From positions 1 through 64,000 of the forward strand of contig VFGW01000009.1 of assembly GCA_009392295.1 (NCBI GenBank): a stretch of 64,000 bases of DNA, written 5' to 3'. The stretch comes from SAR202 cluster bacterium (lineage in GTDB: Bacteria; Chloroflexota; Dehalococcoidia; Lucifugimonadales; GCA-2719675). The translations under genes were made by a program, and so were the position numbers. Positions 53,006-62,760 of the stretch are shown here, piece by piece; position 1 is the stretch's first letter; the number at the start of each line of letters is the position of its first letter. The notes under the pieces are model-generated. The model was not told the origin of the DNA. It did not search any database and saw only the letters and a program-made list of their open reading frames with translations.

Positions 53006-53981
53006 AATAAAACAATTAATCATACTAATTATTCTTTTTTCAACGTTAGCTTCATGCAGCAATAACGACAATGAGAGTGGAAAATGGGAAATAGTACATG
53101 AACAATTACCTGCTGCACTGACTGCTATTTGGGGAATAAATTCACAAGATATATGGGCTGTTGGTGGAAATACTGTAGATAACAAAGGAAGTTTAATTCT
53201 ACATTTTGATGGAGAAAAATGGGAAAGATTGTATTCAAATTCTGATTCAGATCTATGGTGGATTTTTGGTTTTGCAGAAGGACCTATATTTTTTGGAGGT
53301 AGCAAAGGTCTAATACTAAAATATTTTGAAGGCCAATTTGAAACTATGGAAACTCCTGGAGATGCAACAGTATATGGAATTTGGGGAACTTCTGAAAATG
53401 ATTTATGGGCTGTTGGTGGCAATATTATTAATGGTGCATTTGCATGGAGATATAATGGAGAAAAATGGGAAAATGCAGAAAGATTCCCTGCCGGACTTTC
53501 TAGGACACAATCATTATTTAAAGTTTGGGGAGAAAATCCAGAAAAAGTTTGGTTAATTGGAACTAATGGCAAAACAATATTTTTTAATGGTAAAGACTTC
53601 ATTGGTCAAGCAACAAAAACTCAATATCCTTTATTTACAATTCATGGTAATAATGTTTCTAACCCTGTCATTGTTGGTGGATTAGTTAAAGGAGTTATAT
53701 TAGAAAACATTAATGGAGAATGGGTGGATAAATCCCCAAAAAACACCCCCCACTTAATGGGAATATTTAGTAGAAATAACCAATCGTATGCAGTAGGAAT
53801 TAATACAAGCATATTACGCCAAATAAACAATGAACAATGGGGGGAAATTCAGACTGGAATAAAGTCTGAAAAAGGACTCCATTCAATTTGGATCGATGAA
53901 AAAGGCGGCGTATGGACTGTTGGCGGAAATGTTTTAGCACCACCTTTAACTGAAGGAATAATGTTATATAGAAGTCCATAA
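52989..53981 (+). CDS. Exported beta-propeller-like lipoprotein
   Basis: A 330-residue lipoprotein. A hydrophobic signal segment (residues 8-20) ends in the lipobox LASC with Cys23. The rest repeats a block of about 45-55 residues with IWG....D(I/L)WAVGG, W...G and a glycine turn, about five or six times, as in WD-like or Kelch-like propellers; one typical unit is IWGTSENDLWAVGGN. It starts at GTG 52989 inside the FGE gene, so translation is coupled to FGE. It may bind a polysaccharide or protein at the cell surface. No enzyme motif is seen. Confidence 0.8.
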   Translation: MPQTIKIKQLIILIILFSTLASCSNNDNESGKWEIVHEQLPAALTAIWGINSQDIWAVGGNTVDNKGSLILHFDGEKWERLYSNSDSDLWWIFGFAEGPIFFGGSKGLILKYFEGQFETMETPGDATVYGIWGTSENDLWAVGGNIINGAFAWRYNGEKWENAERFPAGLSRTQSLFKVWGENPEKVWLIGTNGKTIFFNGKDFIGQATKTQYPLFTIHGNNVSNPVIVGGLVKGVILENINGEWVDKSPKNTPHLMGIFSRNNQSYAVGINTSILRQINNEQWGEIQTGIKSEKGLHSIWIDEKGGVWTVGGNVLAPPLTEGIMLYRSP

Positions 53982-53983
53982 TT

Positions 53984-54013
53984 AAAAAGGCCCCTTAAAA
54001 AAGGAGCCTTTTT
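53984..54013. terminator. Bidirectional intrinsic terminator
   Basis: A hairpin of two 13-base arms (AAAAAGGCCCCTT and AAGGAGCCTTTTT, one C-A mismatch) with an AAAA loop. A-tracts on one side and T-tracts on the other give a run of U on both strands, fitting the convergent lipoprotein and groEL genes. Confidence 0.85.
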
Positions 54014-54028
54014 AAAAATTGCATTTTC

Positions 54029-55669
<1,641 letters not shown>

Positions 55670-55697
55670 TTAAATTTTTTAAACGTTGATAAATCAA

Positions 55698-55994
55698 TTA
55701 GACAGTTAATAAAACATCTTCGTCACGTAAAACTAAATACTCAATATCTCCTACCTTGTATTCAGTACCGCCATACTTAGAATAAACAACTTTGTCTCCA
55801 ACTGATACTTCCATAGGAACACGCGTACCATCTTCAGCAAGTTTTCCTGGACCTACTGCAACAACTTTACCTTCTTGTGGCTTCTCCTTTGCAGTATCAG
55901 GAATATAAATACCCCCAGCACTCATCTGAGCTTCTTCTTCAAGTGGTTGTACAACGATACGATTACCCAATGGCTTAAAATTAACATCTGCCAT
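55698..55994 (-). CDS. groES: Co-chaperonin GroES
   Basis: Lid of the GroEL chamber (98 aa). The N-terminal strand [16 protein letters not shown], the mobile loop with [16 protein letters not shown] and the C-terminal [14 protein letters not shown] are standard. AGGAGG lies 9 nt before the ATG, one of the strongest ribosome sites in the window. A strong sigma70 promoter is at 56104-56075; no CIRCE element is seen. Confidence 0.98.
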   Translation of the reverse strand: MADVNFKPLGNRIVVQPLEEEAQMSAGGIYIPDTAKEKPQEGKVVAVGPGKLAEDGTRVPMEVSVGDKVVYSKYGGTEYKVGDIEYLVLRDEDVLLTV

Positions 55995-56074
55995 ACGACA
56001 ATTCCTCCTAATGAATTTTTTATATTAAGCATACTAGCTACAGATATTTTGTCATACCTATAACCGTATAACTT

Positions 56075-56104
56075 ATTCTACTGAATCTTAAGTATTTGAG
56101 TCAA
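56075..56104 (-). promoter_or_regulatory. Promoter of groES-groEL
   Basis: On the minus strand, TTGACT (56104-56099), 18-nt spacer, TAGAAT (56080-56075). The predicted start is near 56068, giving a leader of about 70 nt. No inverted repeat of the CIRCE type (TTAGCACTC/GAGTGCTAA) lies in the leader, so control by HrcA is not supported. Confidence 0.78.
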
Positions 56105-56125
56105 GAATTTAATGAATATCCAAAA

Positions 56126-56452
56126 CTACCATTCAAGATCATATACCTTTTCTAGTTGATGCCACCATTCCCCTGGCCTAACAGTTGAAACTGGAACTTG
56201 TAAATTATTCATTATTTTATTCCATTCTCTAGTCTCATCGGACGCATTTGCTAACAAACTAAAATCAAAGTTATCAGATGTTTCCATATACATAAATAAA
56301 GTTGATTCAAATATGAAAATTTTCATATTTTTGACCCCTGAACTTATAAGGTCTTTTTTTACCTGCGGCCAAACCGAATAATGAAATTTTTTATACTTTG
56401 CAATTACACTTTGGTCATTTTTAAGAGAAATAACTAAACCGTAAGACTGCAT
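56126..56452 (-). CDS. L-rhamnose mutarotase-family protein
   Basis: A 108-residue RhaM/DUF718 protein: the dimeric ferredoxin-like fold with the conserved His24 in KKFHYSVWPQV, a middle NMKIFIFESTLFMYME and a C-terminal WWHQLEKVYDLEW. RhaM interconverts anomers of L-rhamnose; related proteins act on other 6-deoxysugars. No rhamnose genes are near. It lies 12 bp after argG on the same strand and is likely the last gene of the arg operon transcript. Confidence 0.85.
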   Translation of the reverse strand: MQSYGLVISLKNDQSVIAKYKKFHYSVWPQVKKDLISSGVKNMKIFIFESTLFMYMETSDNFDFSLLANASDETREWNKIMNNLQVPVSTVRPGEWWHQLEKVYDLEW

Positions 56453-56464
56453 AAAAACCTCAAT

Positions 56465-57742
56465 CTAATCATCTAACCAGCTATTTTTTATATATTTGAA
56501 TTGTTTTTTACCAATATTTTTAGCTGAAACTCCAAGAACTTGCAAAAATCCTTCAGCATCTAAATGATTGTATGATCCAACTGCTTCCATAGACGAATCG
56601 TCTGTATATAGAGAATAAGGAATCACTTCGGGTTTATTTTCTATAGAATCAAACTCAATTTTACCTTTATATAATCTTAAAGCAATCTTACCAGTAATTA
56701 ATTGAGTGATAGGTTTCAAGGCATTCAAAGCAGAAGTTGTGGCCAAATCCAACCAATAACCCTGATAAATTTGTTTACTAATAACACTTGAAATAATATC
56801 AAAAAATTCTCTTGCTCTTCTATCAATAATAAATTGTAATAAATATTCGTAACTAGTACCTAATAATTCCATCCCAGGAGATTCATATAATCCTCTAGAT
56901 TTAACTCCAACAAACCTATTTTCAACAACATGATTTCCAATTCCCACACCATTTCTACCAGCAATAGAGTTTGCTTCCTCGAAAATACCTGTCAATTCCA
57001 ATTTTTTACCATTAATTTCTATAGGTACTCCTTCTAACCAATCAATAGTTACAATCTCTGGTACATCAGGTGCATCAATAGGCCAAACTCCCATTCCAGG
57101 TGTTACAAAAGAGGGCGGAATTTCAACATCCTCTAAATCTCCTGCTTCATGAGTTAAGCCCAAAAGATTCGCATCAGTAGAGTAACTTGCATCAACCTTA
57201 GAACCTATAGGTATTCCATTTGTATGGCAATAATCAATCATTTCTTGCCTACCTGGAAACTGTTCTATAAATTCAGAATCACGCCAAGGGGCATATATAG
57301 TCATTTTTGGATTAATCATATTAACTGCTAACTGGAATCTAACTTGATCGTTACCTCTACCAGTTGCGCCATGAAAAAATATTTTAGTATCTGTATCACG
57401 AATTTTATCTAAAATAACTTGAGTTGTAATTGGTCTTGCAATTCCGGTTGTATTCCAATAACCTCCTTCGTATTTAGCTTGTGCTTGTATAACTTTCAAA
57501 CCAGCTTTTGCTAAAATCTCTTTACCGGGTAAAATCTCTGAAGAAATTGCACCTGAAGCAAGCATCCTGTTCTTAATAGAATCAATATTTGATTCATCTG
57601 GTTGGCCTAAATCAACGGTATAACAATTAACTGAAAAACCTTTTGCTGTTAGCCAATGAGTAACAGTACAACTATCTAAACCACCTGAAACTGCCCCAGC
57701 AACCAAATTCATACCCTCATTTAATAAAGCTTCACCCTTCAT
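56465..57742 (-). CDS. argG: Argininosuccinate synthase
   Basis: Condenses citrulline and aspartate with ATP to argininosuccinate in arginine synthesis. The PP-loop AVSGGLDSCTV sits at 17-27, and the GATGRGNDQVRFQLA and YSTDANLLGLTHEAGDL segments are in place. This is the longer E. coli-type ArgG (425 aa) rather than the 400-aa Bacillus form. The start overlaps the argD stop codon by 1 bp (TAATG). argH is not in the window. Confidence 0.95.
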   Translation of the reverse strand: MKGEALLNEGMNLVAGAVSGGLDSCTVTHWLTAKGFSVNCYTVDLGQPDESNIDSIKNRMLASGAISSEILPGKEILAKAGLKVIQAQAKYEGGYWNTTGIARPITTQVILDKIRDTDTKIFFHGATGRGNDQVRFQLAVNMINPKMTIYAPWRDSEFIEQFPGRQEMIDYCHTNGIPIGSKVDASYSTDANLLGLTHEAGDLEDVEIPPSFVTPGMGVWPIDAPDVPEIVTIDWLEGVPIEINGKKLELTGIFEEANSIAGRNGVGIGNHVVENRFVGVKSRGLYESPGMELLGTSYEYLLQFIIDRRAREFFDIISSVISKQIYQGYWLDLATTSALNALKPITQLITGKIALRLYKGKIEFDSIENKPEVIPYSLYTDDSSMEAVGSYNHLDAEGFLQVLGVSAKNIGKKQFKYIKNSWLDD

Positions 57743-58944
57743 TAAATTAAATCTCCTTTTGTTTTATTTAGACCATCTTCAAATCTTTTAATGCCTTCAT
57801 CAATTTCATCTTGATTAATAGTTAAACAAGGCATAATTCTTACTGCATTAGTAGATAACAATCCAAGTAAAACTCCTGTTTCATTACAGTTTAAATATAT
57901 TGAAGGAGCTACATCAATATCAAATTCAACACCCCAAAGTAATCCCATACCTCTAACATCTTTAATAAATGAATTCCTATTTTTAAGATCTAATAACCTA
58001 GATCCTAAATATGCACCTATCTCTTCAGTATTTTTACAAAGACCTTTATCAATTATATATTTTGTTGAGGCATAGGCAGCTGCACAAGTTAAAGCATTAC
58101 CGCCAAAAGTAGATCCGTGTTCACTTTTAGGTTCAAAAACAGAAGCCTTTCGATTAGACAAAATTGCACCTATAGGAACTCCTCCTCCAAGACCTTTTGC
58201 TAAAGTAATAACATCTGGTTGAGCATTAAATTTTTCATACCCAAATAAAGAACCTAATCTTCCCATACCTGTTTGAACTTCATCCATCATAAAAAGCAAA
58301 TTATTTTCATCACACCATTTTCGAACCTGTTTAAAATAATCATCATCAGGAATATTTACTCCACCTTCACCTTGCACCGGTTCTAATAAAATAGCTGCAG
58401 TTTTGTTAGTGGTAGCACTTTTAATAGCTTCGATATTATTGTATTCTACGTGAATAAATCCTGAAGGTAAGGGCTGAAAAACATCCTCATCATGAGGTTT
58501 GCCTGTAGCCGACCAAGTTGCAAGAGTTCTACCATGAAACGAATTCTTTGCTGTAATAATTTCATAAGCACCATTTAAGTTGATTTTGCCATATTTTCTA
58601 GCAAGTTTAAATGCACCTTCATTAGCTTCAGCTCCGCTATTAGAAAAAAACACTCTATTGAAAATACTATTAGATATCAAAATTTCAGCTAATTCTAACT
58701 GAGGAACAGTATAAAATTGATTAGAAGTCTGTAACAATGTTTTAGCTTGCAAAGAGATAGCAGAAGCAACATCTTCATTTGAATGACCAACATTATTGAC
58801 AGCCCAACCAGAAGTAAAATCTAAATATTTTTTACCATCATCATCCCAAACCCAATTACCCTCACCTCTTACTAAAACAACTTGCTGTCTATTAACGCAA
58901 GACATGTATAGTTCGCTTTCAATTTTCTTCCAATCAATTAACAT
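57742..58944 (-). CDS. argD: Acetylornithine aminotransferase
   Basis: Class III PLP aminotransferase (400 aa) that makes N-acetylornithine from N-acetylglutamate semialdehyde. It has DFTSGWAVNNVGHS, NSGAEANEGAFKLARK, FHGRTLATWSATG, the Asp in FMMDEVQTGMGR and the Schiff-base Lys in TLAKGLGGGVPIGA. Operon context (argJ, argB, argG) supports ArgD over other class III enzymes. It starts 1 bp after the UPF0182 gene ends and runs into argG with a 1-bp overlap. Confidence 0.93.
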   Translation of the reverse strand: MLIDWKKIESELYMSCVNRQQVVLVRGEGNWVWDDDGKKYLDFTSGWAVNNVGHSNEDVASAISLQAKTLLQTSNQFYTVPQLELAEILISNSIFNRVFFSNSGAEANEGAFKLARKYGKINLNGAYEIITAKNSFHGRTLATWSATGKPHDEDVFQPLPSGFIHVEYNNIEAIKSATTNKTAAILLEPVQGEGGVNIPDDDYFKQVRKWCDENNLLFMMDEVQTGMGRLGSLFGYEKFNAQPDVITLAKGLGGGVPIGAILSNRKASVFEPKSEHGSTFGGNALTCAAAYASTKYIIDKGLCKNTEEIGAYLGSRLLDLKNRNSFIKDVRGMGLLWGVEFDIDVAPSIYLNCNETGVLLGLLSTNAVRIMPCLTINQDEIDEGIKRFEDGLNKTKGDLI

Positions 58945-58945
58945 A

Positions 58946-61756
58946 TTATTTTTCCTCTAAGCTCTCTGTTAAAATATTTAACGAATTTTCTAATTCATTT
59001 AAAGTCTTCTTCAAGCCCTCAATTTTATCCTTCAATGATTCAATCATTTTTTTAACAATATCAGTAGATGAATTGTCTACAGATTGTTGTGCATCAGAGT
59101 CACTATTACTATAAATAACATCTCCACTTGTACCTAATAAGGCGTTTATAGCATTTGGCACACTATCTTCCATAACAACTTTTTCTTGAGTTGCAATAAT
59201 TACTTTTTTCAACTCTGGAAAATCTACACCTTCTGCTTGCAAATATATAGGCTCTACGTAAAGTAGCCCATATTTACCAGCATGACTCAAAGGCAATACT
59301 AACAAATTACCTCTCAAACAAATTGAACCCTGTTGACACAATAAAGTTAGCTCAGGAGAAATTTCCAAGTCATTATCTATCCTTGCCTCTATCTGTCTAG
59401 TACTATCAACTTGCCTATCCTTTGGAAAAAGTAAAGCAGTTAATTTACCATAATCATCACCATCATTTCCAGCAGCCAACCATCCGGACATAATAGGTGG
59501 GTCGTTTCTAGTATATGGAATTAATAAAGTAAATTTCTCAGTATCCATACCTGGAATCTTCATAATTGCATAGTAAGGCAAAACGTCTTGTAGTTCATCA
59601 CTTTGGCCAACTTTTTCATCTGGTATATCCCAAACATCTTCTAAATTATAAAAATCTAATGAATTATCCATATGAAACTTAAGATATTTCTCAGATTGTA
59701 TAGAAAATAAATCTTGAGGATATCTTACATGATTTAAAAGATACTCTGGCATTTCAGACCTATCAATAAATAAATCAGGGAAAATATTTTTATATACTTT
59801 AGCTATTGGATCTGAATCGTCCCATATATATGCATTTATTTTGCCTGAATAAGCATCAACACTAATTTTAATGCTATTACGAATATAGCTAAATTGTGTG
59901 TCTTCCCAGTACGGATTATCTATAGAAGTTTCGCTTTTATCGGAATATGGAAATCGATTTGAAAAAGTATATGCATCTTGCATCCAAACAAGATTGCCAT
60001 CACCAACAACCAAATATGGATCCTTATCTAGCCCAATAAAAGGCATTACATTATTAATTCTTTCTTGTATATTTCTATCATATAAAATTTTTGTATCGCT
60101 ATTAATTTGGTTACTAATAAGAATATTAAGATCACGCATTTCAATCGCATACAATAATTTTCTAAAAAATGACCCGATTCCAACTCCACCACTTCCAGAA
60201 TAATGATTACTCATGATCTCTCCACCTTGTGCTTGAAAATCAAGTTCATCTGTATCTGAATTAGCAATTATATATTCTGTAGTTTTTTCGCCATAATAAA
60301 TTCTTGGATTTTTCAAAATCATATATTCAGAACCAGCTGAATAATCCATGATTTTATACTCCCCATCTAATGGAATATCTTTCGCGAAAAATTTTGGACG
60401 ACCTTCAGAAGTGAATTCTGTTACCGGACTCATAGAAAGACCAAAACCATGTGTGTATCTTAATTTATTATTTACCCAAGTATCAGACTCGTCATCAAGT
60501 TTTTCAACATTAACCTCTCTAGCAGCTAACATTACCTGTCTTAATTTACCATCCAAAGTATACCTATCTACATCAACATCATTAAAATCGTAATAAGGAC
60601 GAATCAATTGTATTTGTTTGTAGACATCTAATAATGGAGCATGATCCCATAACCTAACATTTCCAATAGTTTCAGAACTTGCTTGCACGGTTTCAAGATC
60701 CAATTCATACTCTACAGGATATTCAACTTCTGTTATATTTTGAATTCCAAATCCAATTTTAGTCATTTTAATGGAATGATCTATATATGGAGATTCCTTC
60801 TGATACTCATTTGGCGTTACAGTAAATCTCTGAACTGCATTAGGCCATCCAATTGTTAAAATTATAGCTGCAACACCCCATAATGCTACACCTGCAATCA
60901 ATAACCTAATACCGTTAAAATATATATTTACTAAAATAATTACGGCCACCATTAATGCAATCACACCTAAAATAGTTAAACCAGGCATACGTGCAAAAAC
61001 ATCACTATAAGCAGCACCACTAACAATTTCTCCAGATCCATGAAGAATTTTCCATCTCTGAATAAAATGACTAATAGATACAACCACCATAAATAAAGAA
61101 AAAAGTATCGAAAAATGTATTTTCAATCCCGAGTTAAATTTAAATGCCATTCCTCGGAAAGTATAATTCACAAAATAAACTAACAAACTACCTACAAGAA
61201 TAAGTAAAATGGCAGACAAAATCCAATTTTGCACCAATTCATAAAATGGCAAATCAAAAATGTAAAAAGCTAAATCTTTATTTAATATTGGGTCAACAAC
61301 TCCAAATTTAGAACTATTAAAAAACTTTAAAACTGTTTCCCAAGATCTAGCAAGTAAAACTCCAAAAATAGTACTAGAAACTCCAATAAATATCCCCATA
61401 CCAACAATGATTGCTTTATTCAAAAAATTAAATGTTGATTCAGGCATTAAAATTTCAACTGGTCCCCAAGAAAATTTCCTTGCAAAATAAAAACTTATAA
61501 TAGCAGGAAATGCAAAAATCAAAGCCCCTATAAAAAACAAAATTATTTTATTGGTTAAAACTGTAATAAAAACAGAAGAAAATCCCAAACTAGAAAACCA
61601 TAAATAATCTGTGTATAAACCTTGTAAAAAATATAAAGGCACAAAAATCAAAAAGGCAGCTAATATCACAAAAATCCAACGATAATATCTGCTTATTCCT
61701 AGTTGATTGATTTGACTTAAAGAAAACGGCAATCCGGAATCTTCCTGAAAATTCAT
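58946..61756 (-). CDS. UPF0182 family membrane protein
   Basis: A 936-residue protein of the UPF0182/COG1615 family (function unknown), found in Actinobacteria, Cyanobacteria, Chloroflexota and some others. The first 290 residues hold about seven membrane helices. A large extracytoplasmic part follows with family motifs such as NEYQKESPYIDHSIKMT and the LRYTHGFGLSMSP stretch. The C-terminal 60 residues are Ser/Asp-rich and then a coiled-coil-like helix (SLKDKIEGLKKTLNELENSL). It sits inside the arginine operon, between argB (9 bp before) and argD (1 bp after), and is translated from AGGAGA. Confidence 0.9.
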   Translation of the reverse strand: MNFQEDSGLPFSLSQINQLGISRYYRWIFVILAAFLIFVPLYFLQGLYTDYLWFSSLGFSSVFITVLTNKIILFFIGALIFAFPAIISFYFARKFSWGPVEILMPESTFNFLNKAIIVGMGIFIGVSSTIFGVLLARSWETVLKFFNSSKFGVVDPILNKDLAFYIFDLPFYELVQNWILSAILLILVGSLLVYFVNYTFRGMAFKFNSGLKIHFSILFSLFMVVVSISHFIQRWKILHGSGEIVSGAAYSDVFARMPGLTILGVIALMVAVIILVNIYFNGIRLLIAGVALWGVAAIILTIGWPNAVQRFTVTPNEYQKESPYIDHSIKMTKIGFGIQNITEVEYPVEYELDLETVQASSETIGNVRLWDHAPLLDVYKQIQLIRPYYDFNDVDVDRYTLDGKLRQVMLAAREVNVEKLDDESDTWVNNKLRYTHGFGLSMSPVTEFTSEGRPKFFAKDIPLDGEYKIMDYSAGSEYMILKNPRIYYGEKTTEYIIANSDTDELDFQAQGGEIMSNHYSGSGGVGIGSFFRKLLYAIEMRDLNILISNQINSDTKILYDRNIQERINNVMPFIGLDKDPYLVVGDGNLVWMQDAYTFSNRFPYSDKSETSIDNPYWEDTQFSYIRNSIKISVDAYSGKINAYIWDDSDPIAKVYKNIFPDLFIDRSEMPEYLLNHVRYPQDLFSIQSEKYLKFHMDNSLDFYNLEDVWDIPDEKVGQSDELQDVLPYYAIMKIPGMDTEKFTLLIPYTRNDPPIMSGWLAAGNDGDDYGKLTALLFPKDRQVDSTRQIEARIDNDLEISPELTLLCQQGSICLRGNLLVLPLSHAGKYGLLYVEPIYLQAEGVDFPELKKVIIATQEKVVMEDSVPNAINALLGTSGDVIYSNSDSDAQQSVDNSSTDIVKKMIESLKDKIEGLKKTLNELENSLNILTESLEEK

Positions 61757-61765
61757 TTAATTCTC

Positions 61766-62641
61766 CTATTCAAATTTAGTGCCAATTTTATTACCATTAA
61801 TATAATCAAGCAAAGAATGTGAAATCCTTCCATCAACAATAGATGCGGATTCAACTTTTTCCAAAGAATTTACACACGCTTCAATTTTTGGAATCATACC
61901 ACCTTCAACAACTTTTGAATTAATTAAACCCATAGCTTGTTGTGATGTAAGCCTAGAAATTAATCTCCTATAGGGATCCAAAACACCTTCAACATCAGTC
62001 ATAAATACTAATTTGCCAGCACCAACGGTTTTAGCAATATGACCTGCAGCTGTATCCGCATTAACATTCAACATTTGATCAGTTAAATTACCTAGCTGAT
62101 CAATTTGAATTGAAACAGGAGAAATAATAGGAATAATATTATTTTTAATCAACACCTGTAATGGCTGTGAATTAACGTGCTCAATTTCACCCACAAGACC
62201 TAATTCGGGCTTTGTGATTTTGGCTCTTAAAATACCTCCATCAACTCCAGACAATCCTAAAGCTTGCCCTCCTGAGCTATTGACTTCACTCACTAAAGTT
62301 TTATTTACCAAGCCAGATAAAACAGAAATTACAATATTCAAACTCTCTTGATCTGTAACTCGTAAACCTTTAATAAATTTTGGTCTGGCACCTATTCTAT
62401 TCATCCAATCAGAAATTATTTTTCCACCACCATGAACAACAATAGGATAAAAACCTTCAGATTGTAATTTAACAATATCCTGAATAGTGGTATCGTGTTT
62501 GCCTAAAGTACTACCTCCTAATTTAACTACAACAATCCGTTCAGAAATAATTGTAGAACTCTTAAGAACATTATTAAATTCATCTAATACATTATTTGGC
62601 TCCGAAGAGTAATCAGATTTATCCAATTTTCCTGATTCCAT
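61766..62641 (-). CDS. argB: Acetylglutamate kinase
   Basis: Amino-acid-kinase-fold enzyme that phosphorylates N-acetyl-L-glutamate. VVKLGGSTLG near 39, VVHGGGKIISDWM and the Asn/Gly-rich ATP-site NVNADTAAGHIAK are characteristic, and KVVEGGMIPKIEACV is the conserved C-terminal site. The N-terminus has about 30 extra residues (291 aa total). AAAGGTG precedes the ATG. It is between argJ and the UPF0182 gene. Confidence 0.94.
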   Translation of the reverse strand: MESGKLDKSDYSSEPNNVLDEFNNVLKSSTIISERIVVVKLGGSTLGKHDTTIQDIVKLQSEGFYPIVVHGGGKIISDWMNRIGARPKFIKGLRVTDQESLNIVISVLSGLVNKTLVSEVNSSGGQALGLSGVDGGILRAKITKPELGLVGEIEHVNSQPLQVLIKNNIIPIISPVSIQIDQLGNLTDQMLNVNADTAAGHIAKTVGAGKLVFMTDVEGVLDPYRRLISRLTSQQAMGLINSKVVEGGMIPKIEACVNSLEKVESASIVDGRISHSLLDYINGNKIGTKFE

Positions 62642-62720
62642 TAGAAAAACACCTTTAAAATATCACTCTAATAATTGTCACACTTTATCATAGATTATTC
62701 AATCCAGTAGACAAATTAAA

Positions 62721-62760
62721 TTACGTACTATATGGAGAATTTACGTACTATATGCAGAAT
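62721..62760. repeat. 20-bp tandem duplication across the argJ stop
   Basis: Bases 62721-62740 and 62741-62760 are identical except for one base (TATGGAGAAT versus TATGCAGAAT), both beginning TTACGTACTATATG. The second copy holds the last codons and the stop of argJ (minus strand); the first lies just outside it. A recent slippage duplication explains it. Confidence 0.9.

Noticed and set aside
52976-53602. Minus-strand 208-residue frame antisense to the FGE and lipoprotein genes
   Set aside because: No known motif, and both plus-strand genes have clear family features over the same bases.
55995-56125. CIRCE operator before groES
   Set aside because: No TTAGCACTC-type arm or its complement with a 9-nt gap could be found by eye.
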